A stretch of DNA of 64,000 nucleotides from Anaerobacterium chartisolvens (lineage in GTDB: Bacteria > Bacillota > Clostridia > Acetivibrionales > DSM-27016). Positions 33,528 to 42,903 of this stretch are shown here, piece by piece. Each line of letters opens with the position of its first letter. The first letter of the stretch is position 1. The DNA is taken from positions 175,385-239,384 of the forward strand of contig NZ_QPJT01000002.1 of assembly GCF_003337415.1 (NCBI RefSeq). The letters run 5' to 3'. Under the pieces are notes generated by a model, which made no database searches, was not told where the DNA came from, and worked only from the letters and a program-made list of their open reading frames with translations. Made by a program: the position numbers and the translations under genes.

Positions 33528-35165
33528 GTGGAAATGTCAATGGAAAATGGAGAATGTGATGTGCTTTTGTGGAAATGCGGAGCTATAGCCGGGAGTCCGG
33601 AGCAGGTAGAGCAAATAATAAGGTCTGTGGATAAGCAGTGCTATGTGGTTGAAACCGACGACGGCTTCAAGCCTGCGCTTGGAGGAAAGCTCCACAGCGG
33701 TACGGATACTGCCGGGGAACCTGTGTACCGCTGTGTCGGCTTCATTCCTTCCATTAGCGGGGAGAAGCTGGGAGACAGAGGCTTTATCAACGATTACGGC
33801 ACTCGCTATGCCTATATGGGCGGGGCAATGGCCAACGGGATTTCCTCTGTGGAGATGGTGGTTGAATTGGGGAGAAACGGCTTTATGGGGTCGTTCGGCT
33901 CGGGAGGCTTGAGCATGGATGTGATAAAGGAGGCAATTACATCCATTCAGAAGGCATTGCCGGACGGGCCTTACGCGGTAAATCTTTTGCATGGCTCGGG
34001 ACGCGGAAAGAGAGAGTTTGAGCTTGTGGCGCTTTTGCTTAAAAATAAGGTAAGGACTATCGAAGCGTCCGCTTTTATAACAATGACGCCTGCGCTGATT
34101 TATTACCGCGTTTCAGGTCTGAAAAAATCCGTTGACGGGACAGTGGAAAGAGGGCATAAAATTATTGCAAAGGTGTCCAGAGAAGAAGTAGCAACCAAAT
34201 TTATGCAGCCTGCCGAGGAGGATATCATAAAGGGCCTTCTGGAGGAGGGACTGATAACTGCCGAGCAGGCAAAGCTGTCGCGGGAGGTGCCTGTAGCCGA
34301 TGACGTTACAGTAGAGGCGGATTCGGGAGGACATACCGACAACCGTCCTCTGGTCTCACTTCTTCCTGCGATAATCGCGTTGCGCGACAGCATTCAGGAG
34401 CGGTACGGGTATTCAAAGCCGGTAAGGATTGGGGCTGCGGGAGGAATAAGCACTCCACAGGCTGCGCTGGCAGCCTTCCAAATGGGAGCTGCTTATGTTG
34501 TTACAGGGTCGGTAAATCAGGCCTGCATAGAAGCAGGCACCTCGGATTACGTACGCAAAACGCTTGCAGATACGGGCATGGCGGACATAATGATGGCGCC
34601 CTGCGCCGATATGTTTGAGCTTGGGGCAAAGGTGCAGGTTCTGAAGAAGGGGACAATGTTTCCAATGAATGCGCATAAGCTTTATGAATTATACAAGAAG
34701 TATTCATGCATAGAGGAGATTCCCCCCATTGAAAGAGAGAGGCTTGAAAAGAGAATGTTCAAAGCGGGACTCCTGGATATATGGAGGGAGGTAGTAAAAT
34801 ACTTTGAGATCAATGCCTCGGAGGAGCTTGTGCGTGCGGAGCAGGATGCAAAATACAAAATGGCGCTTATTTTCAGGTGGTATCTGGGTAATTCATCGCG
34901 TTGGTCCATAGCAGGCAACCGGGACAGGCATATGGATATGCAGATATGGTGCGGACAGTCTATGGGCGCATTTAACAATTGGGTAAAGGGGACATATATG
35001 GAGGATGTGCAAAAACGCAGGGTTGCCGAGGTGGCATTTCATATTATGAATGGTGCGGCCTGTCTGCTTCGTTCAAATCTCATAAGCCAGATGGGTGTCC
35101 CGCTTTCCCCCAGACAGAGAAATTACAGCATAGCACGCGGTATTGCGTTTTGGGAGCAGGTATGA
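33528..35165 (+). CDS. pfaD: PfaD-type enoyl reductase
   Basis: About 545 residues from GTG 33528 (AAGGAGG at 33515-33521); ATG 33534 is an alternative. It is a TIM-barrel FMN protein of the PfaD family, related to nitronate monooxygenase. Motifs include GFMGSFGSGGLS, NLLHGSGRGKREFELV and RIGAAGGISTPQAALAAFQM with AYVVTGSVNQ. In PUFA and trans-AT PKS systems it reduces enoyl-ACP intermediates. With the upstream KS, KR and DH activities it completes a full reductive cycle. It is coupled to the upstream gene, with the ribosome site inside that gene's end. Confidence 0.93.
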   Translation: MEMSMENGECDVLLWKCGAIAGSPEQVEQIIRSVDKQCYVVETDDGFKPALGGKLHSGTDTAGEPVYRCVGFIPSISGEKLGDRGFINDYGTRYAYMGGAMANGISSVEMVVELGRNGFMGSFGSGGLSMDVIKEAITSIQKALPDGPYAVNLLHGSGRGKREFELVALLLKNKVRTIEASAFITMTPALIYYRVSGLKKSVDGTVERGHKIIAKVSREEVATKFMQPAEEDIIKGLLEEGLITAEQAKLSREVPVADDVTVEADSGGHTDNRPLVSLLPAIIALRDSIQERYGYSKPVRIGAAGGISTPQAALAAFQMGAAYVVTGSVNQACIEAGTSDYVRKTLADTGMADIMMAPCADMFELGAKVQVLKKGTMFPMNAHKLYELYKKYSCIEEIPPIERERLEKRMFKAGLLDIWREVVKYFEINASEELVRAEQDAKYKMALIFRWYLGNSSRWSIAGNRDRHMDMQIWCGQSMGAFNNWVKGTYMEDVQKRRVAEVAFHIMNGAACLLRSNLISQMGVPLSPRQRNYSIARGIAFWEQV

Positions 35166-35252
35166 CATACTATATATTGTATATGGTAAAATTAAGCATG
35201 GAACATAATATAATGCTTTTGAAATCTTTACAAGGGGGAGAGGTGATTTTTG

Positions 35253-37277
35253 ATGGAGGCTGTTTTAAACAAAGCCGAGGCCATTAAATTGCTGGAGATT
35301 GATCCGTGGCTTAAGCCCTTCGAGTATGACATCGGTTTGCGCATGGACAGGTATAGTGCTGTTAAAAGGGCATTGCTCGGAGATGCACCCAATCTTAAAG
35401 CTATTGCAAACGGACATTTGTTTTTTGGTTTTCATCCAGCCGACGGAGGCTGGTATTACCGGGAATGGGCTCCGGGGGCCCAAGCTTTGAACCTTATCGG
35501 CGACTTCAATGAATGGAATACTAAAGCACATCCTCTGAATAAAAAGGAAAACGGCTGCTGGGAGATTTTTATTCCGGGAGAGGATGCTCTGGCCCACATG
35601 TCCCGCGTCAAGGTGCGCGTAAAGGCTAACGGTATTTCACGGGACAGGATACCCCTATACATAAAGAGGATAGATAAGGATTCCGGCACGGGAGATTTTG
35701 CGGGGCAAATATGGCAGCCTCCTGAGCCCTTCCGTTGGACCGACGGGGATTTTTATGTTGACCATTCAAGGCCGTTGTTTATTTATGAAGCGCATGTAGG
35801 CATGTCACAGGAAAAGGAAGGCATAGGCACGTTTAAGGAGTTTACCGATAATATGCTTTGCAGGGTGAAGGCCAATGGCTACAACACAATACAGCTAATG
35901 GCGGTAATGGAGCACCCCTACTACGGCTCCTTCGGGTATCAGGTGTCCAACTTTTTCGCCGTTTCCTCGTGGATGGGAACTCCCGATGACTTGAAGGAGC
36001 TGATAAACACCGCCCATAGCATGGGTATTACCGTACTGCTGGATCTTGTGCATTCACATTCCGTTAAGAATTTTGCAGAGGGCATAAATGAATTTGACGG
36101 AACGGAGTATCAGTTCTTTCACTCCGGCAGCAGAGGAGACCATCCGGCATGGGACTCAAAGCTGTTTAACTACGGAAAGCATGAGGTGATACACTTCCTG
36201 TTGTCAAACATAAAATTCTGGCTGGAGGAATATCATTTTGACGGGTTCCGCTTTGACGGCATTACATCTATGCTGTATAAGCATCATGGTCTGGGAGTTG
36301 CCTTTGACAATTACAAAAAATATTTCAGCATGGATACCGATCTGGATGCCGTTACCTATCTGCAGTTTGCAAATGAGCTGATAAGGGAGGTGCGTCCCGA
36401 TGCCGTTACTATAGCGGAGGATATGAGCGGAATGCCCGGAATGTGCCTTCCAATCGAATATGGTGGAATAGGCTTTGACTACAGGCTGGCAATGGGAGTG
36501 CCGGATTTCTGGATAAGCACGCTGCGCAAGTGCTCCGACGAGGAATGGTCCATGCACCGCATGTGGCATGAGCTCACCACACGGAGGGCGGGGGAAAAGA
36601 ACATAGGATATGCCGAATCGCACGATCAGGCTATGGTGGGAGATAAGACCATAATATTCTGGCTGGCGGACAAGGAGATGTACTGGCATATGGCGAAGGG
36701 GGACAACAGCCTTCACATAGACAGGGCTATTTCCCTTCACAAGCTTATAAGGTTTATTACCATGACCCTTGCGGGAGAAGGGTACTTAAACTTTATGGGA
36801 AATGAGTTCGGGCACCCCGAGTGGATTGACTTCCCAAGGGAGGGAAACGGCTGGTCCTATAAGTACGCGCGCCGCCAGTGGAGCTTGGCGGAAAACAGAA
36901 ATTTGAAGTATGAGTATTTATACGCGTTTGACCGTGACATGATCTCCTTTGCAAAGAGCTATAACATCCCGGGGACAGGATATGCCACCAATCTTTGGAT
37001 TGATGAGAGAGACAAGATTATGGCATATAGCAAGAGCGGGGTTGTATTCCTTTTTAACTTCAATCCCTCTACTTCCTTTACACAGTTTGGAATTCCTGTC
37101 GAGGAGGAGGGAGAATACCGCGTTGTATTTGACACCGACGATAAGCGGTTTGGGGGACAGTCCCGGATAGCGCGGGACATAGTATACCGCACAACCCGCC
37201 TTCCTGAAAAGGGCGATAAGCCGGGCATTATTATTTATTCTCCAAGCCGCACCGCTCTGGCTTTGGAAAAGGTATAG
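35253..37277 (+). CDS. GH13 1,4-alpha-glucan branching enzyme (eukaryote-like type)
   Basis: 674 residues from ATG 35253 (GGGGGAGAGG site). An N-terminal CBM48-like domain (about 40-150, WYYREWAPGAQALNLIGDFN) is followed by a GH13 barrel. The nucleophile Asp is in HFDGFRFDGITSMLYKHHG, the acid Glu in AEDMSGMPG, and ESHDQAMVGDK contains the third conserved region. The TSMLYKHHG signature is like plant, fungal and animal branching enzymes rather than classical GlgB. It forms alpha-1,6 branches in glycogen-like polymer. It follows the pfaD gene by 87 bp; whether they are cotranscribed is unclear. A second, unrelated branching enzyme (GH57) is at 55.1 kb. Confidence 0.88.
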   Translation: MEAVLNKAEAIKLLEIDPWLKPFEYDIGLRMDRYSAVKRALLGDAPNLKAIANGHLFFGFHPADGGWYYREWAPGAQALNLIGDFNEWNTKAHPLNKKENGCWEIFIPGEDALAHMSRVKVRVKANGISRDRIPLYIKRIDKDSGTGDFAGQIWQPPEPFRWTDGDFYVDHSRPLFIYEAHVGMSQEKEGIGTFKEFTDNMLCRVKANGYNTIQLMAVMEHPYYGSFGYQVSNFFAVSSWMGTPDDLKELINTAHSMGITVLLDLVHSHSVKNFAEGINEFDGTEYQFFHSGSRGDHPAWDSKLFNYGKHEVIHFLLSNIKFWLEEYHFDGFRFDGITSMLYKHHGLGVAFDNYKKYFSMDTDLDAVTYLQFANELIREVRPDAVTIAEDMSGMPGMCLPIEYGGIGFDYRLAMGVPDFWISTLRKCSDEEWSMHRMWHELTTRRAGEKNIGYAESHDQAMVGDKTIIFWLADKEMYWHMAKGDNSLHIDRAISLHKLIRFITMTLAGEGYLNFMGNEFGHPEWIDFPREGNGWSYKYARRQWSLAENRNLKYEYLYAFDRDMISFAKSYNIPGTGYATNLWIDERDKIMAYSKSGVVFLFNFNPSTSFTQFGIPVEEEGEYRVVFDTDDKRFGGQSRIARDIVYRTTRLPEKGDKPGIIIYSPSRTALALEKV

Positions 37278-37299
37278 CACCCGGGCTTGATCAAAAAGC

Positions 37300-37328
37300 T
37301 TTACATAATGGGCTTGGTTGGTTATAAT
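37300..37328 (+). promoter_or_regulatory. Promoter of the thiamine operon
   Basis: TTTACA (37300-37305), 17 bp, TATAAT (37323-37328), directly upstream of the TPP riboswitch. Confidence 0.7.
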
Positions 37329-37345
37329 TGATATTGAATTTAATA

Positions 37346-37440
37346 TTGCTGCTGGGGGTGCCTTAAAAAAGGCTGAGAGAGGCGAGAGTCTTAACCCTTT
37401 GAACCTGACATGGTTAGTACCATCGTAGGGAAGCGAGTTG
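37346..37440 (+). promoter_or_regulatory. TPP (THI-box) riboswitch
   Basis: Classic conserved blocks: GGGGGTGCC, GGCTGAGAG, ACCCTTTGAACCTGA, then GGTTAGTACC and CGTAGGGAAGC. It precedes the thiamine genes and is expected to turn them off when thiamine pyrophosphate is plentiful. Confidence 0.97.
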
Positions 37441-37453
37441 AGTTTTGTCTATC

Positions 37454-37486
37454 AGCTTACCCTTCATGGTAAGCTTTTTTTATTTT
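37454..37486 (+). terminator. Riboswitch-controlled terminator
   Basis: AGCTTACC (37454-37461), loop CTTCAT, GGTAAGCT (37468-37475), then a long U-tract. Its position right after the TPP aptamer fits transcription attenuation. Confidence 0.9.
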
Positions 37487-37497
37487 TTATATATGCA

Positions 37498-37574
37498 GCG
37501 ATAAAGATTTTACATGGAGGGTATAACTTGCTGGAAGAAATTTTTTTGACCCGTAAGGAATACATCTAAGAAAG
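37498..37574. mobile_element. Half-copy of the MITE-like element, between TPP riboswitch and thiG
   Basis: These 77 bp match the reverse complement of 21820-21894 with about two internal differences. The outer terminus GCGATAAAGATTTTACA is present; the other terminus is missing. Homology ends just before the thiG ribosome site. The left flank is TATATATGCA, similar to the flanks of the other copies. Confidence 0.75.
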
Positions 37575-37590
37575 GGAGGTTATAAAGTCT

Positions 37591-38361
37591 ATGAACGATA
37601 CCTTGGTTATTGGAGGAAGAGAGGTCGAAAGCAGGCTTTTCATCGGTACGGGAAAGTTTTGCTCAAACAACATTATTCCCGGGGTAATAAAAAGCTCGGG
37701 GGCTCAGGTGGTCACTGTGGCACTGAGAAGAGTTGACCTTGACTCGGAGGATGAGAATATACTTAAGTTTGTCCCCAAAGAGTGTATTCTTATGCCCAAC
37801 ACCTCGGGGGCGAGAAATGCGGAGGAGGCTGTGAGGATAGCCCGTCTTGCCAGAGCCTGCGGATGCGGAAGCTGGATAAAAATAGAGGTTATTTCAGACA
37901 ACAAGTACCTTTTGCCCGACAACCACGAAACAATAAAGGCGACGGAAATACTGGCGGGGGAAGGCTTTACGGTGCTTCCTTACATGAGCCCCGATTTAAT
38001 GTCCGCCAAAAGGCTTAAGGATGCAGGAGCCGCCGCAGTTATGCCTCTGGGCGCTCCCATAGGAACAAACAAGGGGCTTAGGACAAGAGAGCTTATAAAG
38101 ATTCTTATTGATGAAATAGACCTCCCCATTATAGTGGATGCAGGCTTAGGAAGGCCCTCGGAGGCTGCCGAGGCAATGGAAATGGGTGCGGCAGCGGTGC
38201 TTGTAAACACTGCGATAGCAACTGCGGGAGATGCCGTCGCCATGGGAGAGGCCTTTGGGCTTGCGGTTATGGCGGGAAGAAAGGCTTTTCTTGCGGAGGG
38301 CGGAGCGGTAAGGGAATATGCCGAGGCCTCATCACCCTTGACGGGTTTTTTGGATGACTGA
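37591..38361 (+). CDS. thiG: Thiazole synthase ThiG
   Basis: 256 residues, TIM-barrel enzyme. It forms the thiazole phosphate ring from deoxyxylulose 5-phosphate, ThiS-thiocarboxylate and dehydroglycine. The likely Schiff-base lysine is in [11 protein letters not shown]. Phosphate-binding segments are [12 protein letters not shown] and [11 protein letters not shown]. First gene after the TPP riboswitch, with an AAAGGGAGG site. ThiS is not fused and lies later in the operon. Confidence 0.96.
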   Translation: MNDTLVIGGREVESRLFIGTGKFCSNNIIPGVIKSSGAQVVTVALRRVDLDSEDENILKFVPKECILMPNTSGARNAEEAVRIARLARACGCGSWIKIEVISDNKYLLPDNHETIKATEILAGEGFTVLPYMSPDLMSAKRLKDAGAAAVMPLGAPIGTNKGLRTRELIKILIDEIDLPIIVDAGLGRPSEAAEAMEMGAAAVLVNTAIATAGDAVAMGEAFGLAVMAGRKAFLAEGGAVREYAEASSPLTGFLDD

Positions 38362-38403
38362 TACCCCATAATAATCATACAAAATTAAGGAAGTGTCTTA
38401 TAA

Positions 38404-39507
38404 ATGAGTTTTTATGAAAAATATTTGTCCTGGAGAGATAAGGACATTGACGGCTTTTGCAAGGAGCTTGGCGAGGAGGACGTAATAAGGGCCATAAATA
38501 AGGAAAATCTAAGTGAAAGGGAGTTCCTTGCCCTCCTGTCGCCTAAGGCGGCAAAGCACCTTGAGGCTATGGCGCGCCGTGCAAGGCAGCTTACGCTTCA
38601 GCATTTCGGAAGAGTGATGTTTTTGTATACCCCTATGTATCTGGCTAATTTTTGCGTCAACCAGTGTGTATACTGCGGCTTTAATACCACAAACAAAATA
38701 GTGAGGAAGCGGCTGGAGCCGGAGGAGGTGGAGAGGGAGGCGCAAATAATTTCTGCTACCGGCTTAAGGCATATTTTAATCCTTACCGGCGAGTCAAGGG
38801 AGAAAAGCTCTTTAGAGTATATAATCCAGTGCGTGCAGGTGCTTAAAAAATACTTCACCTCGATATCCATAGAGGTGTACCCCATGAATACGGGGGAGTA
38901 TAAGCAGCTTGTGGATGCGGGAGTTGACGGCTTTACCATATATCAGGAGGCATACAATGAGGAAGTTTACGGCACGCTGCATTTAAAAGGCCCTAAAAGC
39001 AATTACCCGTACAGGCTTGACGCTCCTGAGCGTGCATGTATGGCATCCATGAGAAGTGTGGGCATAGGTGCGCTTTTAGGCCTTGACAACTGGATAAGCG
39101 AGGCGTTTTTTACAGGCCTGCACGCACACTACCTGCAGGATAAGTATGCTGATACCGAAATCAGCGTATCGTTTCCAAGAATCAGGCCGCATAAGGGACA
39201 GTTCCAGCCTAAATGCCATGTGAGCGATAAGGAGCTTGTACAGATAATGCTTGCAATGCGGCTTTTTATTCCAAGGGCGGGACTGACCATTTCAACCAGA
39301 GAAAGAGCCGAATTCAGGGATAATCTTGTGGGGATGGGAATAACCAAAATGTCCGCAGGGTCTTCCACAGAGGTGGGAGGGCACGCGCTCGAACAAAAAA
39401 GTGAGAAGCAATTTGATATTTCGGATAAAAGAAGTGTGGATGAAATAAGGAACATGCTTTACAGCAAGGGGTACCAGCCTGTGTTCAAGGACTGGCAGGC
39501 TATTTAG
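38404..39507 (+). CDS. thiH: 2-iminoacetate synthase ThiH (radical SAM)
   Basis: 367 residues. The radical SAM cluster motif CVNQCVYC (C-x3-C-x2-C) is near residue 82. It cleaves tyrosine to give dehydroglycine for ThiG, the anaerobic alternative to glycine oxidase ThiO. Other family segments are LILTGESREKSSLEYI and ISVSFPRIRPHKG. It follows thiG by 42 bp. Confidence 0.95.
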   Translation: MSFYEKYLSWRDKDIDGFCKELGEEDVIRAINKENLSEREFLALLSPKAAKHLEAMARRARQLTLQHFGRVMFLYTPMYLANFCVNQCVYCGFNTTNKIVRKRLEPEEVEREAQIISATGLRHILILTGESREKSSLEYIIQCVQVLKKYFTSISIEVYPMNTGEYKQLVDAGVDGFTIYQEAYNEEVYGTLHLKGPKSNYPYRLDAPERACMASMRSVGIGALLGLDNWISEAFFTGLHAHYLQDKYADTEISVSFPRIRPHKGQFQPKCHVSDKELVQIMLAMRLFIPRAGLTISTRERAEFRDNLVGMGITKMSAGSSTEVGGHALEQKSEKQFDISDKRSVDEIRNMLYSKGYQPVFKDWQAI

Positions 39508-39525
39508 AAGGGGGGCTGACGGGGT

Positions 39526-40587
39526 ATGTCGGATAAGCTTTTCAGGCTGATAGATGCCAATATAAACAGAGCATCCGAGGGCCTTCGGGTTGCGGAGGAT
39601 ATAACGAGATTTTATTTTGATAACAGGGAGCTGTCTGAAAAGCTCAAAAAGCTGAGGCATGATATAAGAAAAGGCATAATGCCGTACATGAATCAGTGCC
39701 TTGATGGCAGGAGAGCGGAGGAGGATGTGGGGCTGTCCGTTTCAAGAGAGCTTAAGATAGATCAAAAGAGCCGGGTGGATGAGCTTGTGGCGGCTAACTT
39801 TAAAAGAGCCGAGGAGGCTTTGCGAGTAGTGGAGGAGAGCTTAAAGCCTCTTTGCAAATATGACATGGCTAAGGACTATGAGGGCTTCAGGTTTTCATGC
39901 TACGGGCTTGAAAAGCAGTGCGCCCTTTTGGTGTGCGGGCGGTCAAGGAGGCAGAAGCTGGGCGCGGGGCTATATTGCCTTACGGCGGAGGAATTCTCAA
40001 AGGGCAGGAGCAATATACAGGTAGTGCAGGAAATGATAAATGCCGGGGTAAAAATAATACAGTACAGGGAGAAGGAAAAAAAGCTGGCCGACAAATTTAG
40101 TCAGTGTGTCAAGCTCCGCGAGCTTACCCGGCGTGAGGGCGTAACCTTTATTATTAACGACAACATAGACATGGCAATGATGGTGGGAGCGGACGGAGTA
40201 CACATAGGCCAGGACGACCTGCCCATAGAAAAGGTAAGAGAGCTTGTGGGACAGGAAATGATAATAGGGCTGTCCACCCATTCTCCCGCACAGGCGCAGG
40301 ATGCCGTCGCAAGAGGAGCGGATTATATAGGCGTAGGCCCGATATATAAGACCTTTACAAAGAAGGACGTATGTGATCCCGTCGGACTGGAGTACCTGCA
40401 ATACGCCGTGGACAACATTGACATACCGTTTGTGGCAATAGGAGGCATAAAGGAAAGCAATATGCACGAGGTGGTTTCAAGGGGGGCTAAGTGCATAGCA
40501 ATGGTTACTGAAATAGTGGGTGCCGAAAACATAGAGCAAAAGATTAGAAGCATAAATAATAAGATGGGAGAGTGCATAACAAGATGA
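39526..40587 (+). CDS. thiE: ThiD2-ThiE fusion: thiamine phosphate synthase with N-terminal ThiD2 domain
   Basis: 353 residues. The first ~135 match the ThiD2 domain ([22 protein letters not shown]), proposed as an alternative HMP-phosphate kinase. From about residue 150 it is ThiE, with [43 protein letters not shown] and [16 protein letters not shown]. ThiE joins HMP-PP and thiazole phosphate to thiamine phosphate. No separate ThiD gene is visible in the operon, consistent with the fused domain supplying that step. It overlaps thiC by 4 bp. Confidence 0.92.
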   Translation: MSDKLFRLIDANINRASEGLRVAEDITRFYFDNRELSEKLKKLRHDIRKGIMPYMNQCLDGRRAEEDVGLSVSRELKIDQKSRVDELVAANFKRAEEALRVVEESLKPLCKYDMAKDYEGFRFSCYGLEKQCALLVCGRSRRQKLGAGLYCLTAEEFSKGRSNIQVVQEMINAGVKIIQYREKEKKLADKFSQCVKLRELTRREGVTFIINDNIDMAMMVGADGVHIGQDDLPIEKVRELVGQEMIIGLSTHSPAQAQDAVARGADYIGVGPIYKTFTKKDVCDPVGLEYLQYAVDNIDIPFVAIGGIKESNMHEVVSRGAKCIAMVTEIVGAENIEQKIRSINNKMGECITR

Positions 40588-41885
40588 AATATACAACTCA
40601 AATGGATGCTGCAAGAAAGGGTATAACAACACCTCAAATGGAGGCGGTTTCCAGAAAAGAGATGATAAGTGTTGAGGAAATACGCCGGCTTATGGCCGAA
40701 GGCAAAATAATAATTCCCGCTAATAAAAACCATAAAAGCCTTGAACCCGAGGGAGTAGGACAGGGACTAAGAACTAAAATAAATGTCAATTTGGGTATAT
40801 CAAAGGATTGCTGTGATTTTGAGCTTGAGCTGGAAAAGGTAAAAAAGGCTATCGCACTAAAGGCCGAGGCCATTATGGATTTAAGCTCCTATGGAAAAAC
40901 GCAGCAATTTAGGCAAAGCCTGGTGGAAATGTCCTCCGCCATGATCGGCACCGTCCCGGTATATGATGCGGTGGGCTTCTATGACAAGGAGCTTTCAAAA
41001 ATTACGGCAAGGGAATTCCTTGATGTTGCAGAAAAGCACGCAAAGGATGGGGTGGATTTTATGACAATCCATGCCGGAATAAACAGGGCTACCGCCGAAC
41101 GCTTTAAAAAGAATAAAAGGCTGACAAACATCGTATCGAGAGGAGGCTCGCTCATATTTGCATGGATGGAGATTACAGGCAATGAAAATCCTTTTTTTGA
41201 GTACTATGACGAGCTGCTGGATATCTTTGAACAATATGATGTCACGATAAGCTTAGGCGACGCATGTCGTCCGGGAAGCATAAACGATTCTACGGATGCC
41301 TCGCAGGTAGAGGAGCTTATTGTACTGGGAGAACTGACAAAGAGGGCATGGGACAGAAATGTGCAGGTTATGGTTGAAGGCCCGGGGCATATGGCAATAA
41401 ATGAAATAGCGGCAAACATGATTATGGAGAAGAGGCTGTGCCACGGTGCGCCTTTTTATGTGCTGGGCCCCCTTGTAACGGATGTGGCACCGGGATACGA
41501 CCACATAACAAGTGCAATAGGAGGAGCAATTGCCGCCGCCAACGGAGCGGATTTCCTTTGCTATGTTACTCCTGCGGAGCACTTGAGACTGCCTGACCTT
41601 GAGGATATGAAGGAGGGAATAATCGCGTCTAAGATTGCCGCTCATGCAGCGGATATTGCAAAGGGAATAAAGGGCGCCAGGGAATGGGACTTTAAAATGA
41701 GCGACGCCAGAATGAGGCTTGACTGGGAGGGAATGTTCGGGCTTGCCATCGACGGGGAAAAGGCAAGAAGGTATCGTGAAAGCTCCAAGCCCGAATTTGA
41801 GGATTCCTGCAGCATGTGCGGAAAAATGTGCGCTATGAGGAATGTAAATAAGGTGCTTAAAGGGGAAAGCATAAGCATACTGTAA
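40584..41885 (+). CDS. thiC: Phosphomethylpyrimidine synthase ThiC
   Basis: 433 residues, the short bacterial form without the N-terminal domain of the E. coli type. Start taken at ATG 40584 (ATGA overlap with thiE). ThiC turns aminoimidazole ribotide into HMP-phosphate by radical SAM chemistry. Core motifs are [31 protein letters not shown] and [19 protein letters not shown]. The C-terminal cluster motif is CSMCGKMC, read as C-x2-C-x3-C, one residue shorter than the C-x2-C-x4-C of E. coli. Confidence 0.95.
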   Translation: MKYTTQMDAARKGITTPQMEAVSRKEMISVEEIRRLMAEGKIIIPANKNHKSLEPEGVGQGLRTKINVNLGISKDCCDFELELEKVKKAIALKAEAIMDLSSYGKTQQFRQSLVEMSSAMIGTVPVYDAVGFYDKELSKITAREFLDVAEKHAKDGVDFMTIHAGINRATAERFKKNKRLTNIVSRGGSLIFAWMEITGNENPFFEYYDELLDIFEQYDVTISLGDACRPGSINDSTDASQVEELIVLGELTKRAWDRNVQVMVEGPGHMAINEIAANMIMEKRLCHGAPFYVLGPLVTDVAPGYDHITSAIGGAIAAANGADFLCYVTPAEHLRLPDLEDMKEGIIASKIAAHAADIAKGIKGAREWDFKMSDARMRLDWEGMFGLAIDGEKARRYRESSKPEFEDSCSMCGKMCAMRNVNKVLKGESISIL

Positions 41886-41899
41886 AAAGGGGGTATACA

Positions 41900-42100
41900 A
41901 TGAGAGTCAGGATAAACGGAAAGCATATGGAGCTTGACGGGGAAGCCAGCATACTTTCGCTTGTTGAGCTAAAGGGCATAAACCCCGAAAGCGTGGTTGT
42001 GGAGTACAACCATGAAATCCCTAAAAGAGAGAAATGGGCGGAGATAACACTGCGTGAGGGCGACAATATTGAAATAGTTAAATTTATGGGCGGCGGGTGA
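41900..42100 (+). CDS. thiS: Sulfur carrier protein ThiS
   Basis: 66 residues, ubiquitin-like fold, ending in the required Gly-Gly (FMGGG). A ribosome site AAAGGGGG precedes it. Its C-terminus is adenylated by the adjacent ThiF and then carries sulfur to ThiG. Confidence 0.94.
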   Translation: MRVRINGKHMELDGEASILSLVELKGINPESVVVEYNHEIPKREKWAEITLREGDNIEIVKFMGGG

Positions 42101-42108
42101 TTTTAAGT

Positions 42109-42903
42109 ATGCTGAATGAAGAACAGGTTTTAAGGTACTCAAGGCAGATAATACTTAAGGAATTTGGATATGAGAGTCAGCAAAAGCTGCTTAAATCAAA
42201 GGTTTTAGTTGTCGGAGCGGGGGGGCTTGGATCGCCTGCTCTTTATTACCTTGCCGCGGCAGGGGTGGGAACAATTGGGATTGTGGATTTTGATACCGTG
42301 GGGATATCAAATCTTCAAAGGCAGATAATCCATTTTACAGAGGATTTGGGGAGAAAAAAGACTGATTCGGCAGAGCAAAAGATAAAAAGCTTAAATGCCG
42401 ATGTGAAGGTAATAAAGCATTCGGTGAGACTCGACGCGCAAAACGCGGAGGAGCTTATCGGGGACTACGATGTGGTTATTGACGCAGTGGATAACTTCCG
42501 TGCCAGATACCTTATAAGCGACTTGTGCTATTTTATGAAGAAGCCACTTGTCGAGGGCGCTGTACTGGGCTTTGAGGGCATACTTATGACAATTGTCCCC
42601 GGCGCGACGCCGTGCTACCGCTGCCTGTACCCCGAGCCTCCGCGGGATGGGGTTGTGCCCTCCTGCGGACAGGCGGGAATACTTGGGCCTGTTGCGGGAG
42701 TTATAGGATCAATGCAGGCGCTTGAAGCCATAAAGCTTATTGCCGGAATGGGACAAACGCTTTCGGGCAGGCTTATGACCTTTGATGGGCTTGAAATGAA
42801 GGCACGAGAGATTGAATGGAGAAAAAAGGCGTCATGCCCTCTGTGCGGAGACAACCCCGTCATACATGAGCCTGTGGAATATGATATAAAATGTAAATTT
42901 TAA
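42109..42903 (+). CDS. thiF: ThiF/MoeB-family adenylyltransferase
   Basis: 264 residues from ATG 42109; a GTG overlapping the thiS stop (42097) is an alternative. The Rossmann nucleotide loop GAGGLGSPALYYLA and the downstream SNLQRQIIHF are typical E1-like features. Two CxxC pairs (CYRC and CPLC) provide the zinc site. It activates ThiS. Last gene of the TPP-regulated operon; a MITE-like element starts right after its stop. Confidence 0.92.
   Translation: MLNEEQVLRYSRQIILKEFGYESQQKLLKSKVLVVGAGGLGSPALYYLAAAGVGTIGIVDFDTVGISNLQRQIIHFTEDLGRKKTDSAEQKIKSLNADVKVIKHSVRLDAQNAEELIGDYDVVIDAVDNFRARYLISDLCYFMKKPLVEGAVLGFEGILMTIVPGATPCYRCLYPEPPRDGVVPSCGQAGILGPVAGVIGSMQALEAIKLIAGMGQTLSGRLMTFDGLEMKAREIEWRKKASCPLCGDNPVIHEPVEYDIKCKF

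Noticed and set aside
36204-36740. 178-codon minus-strand frame inside the branching enzyme gene
   Set aside because: Shadow of a conserved GH13 coding region; no independent support.
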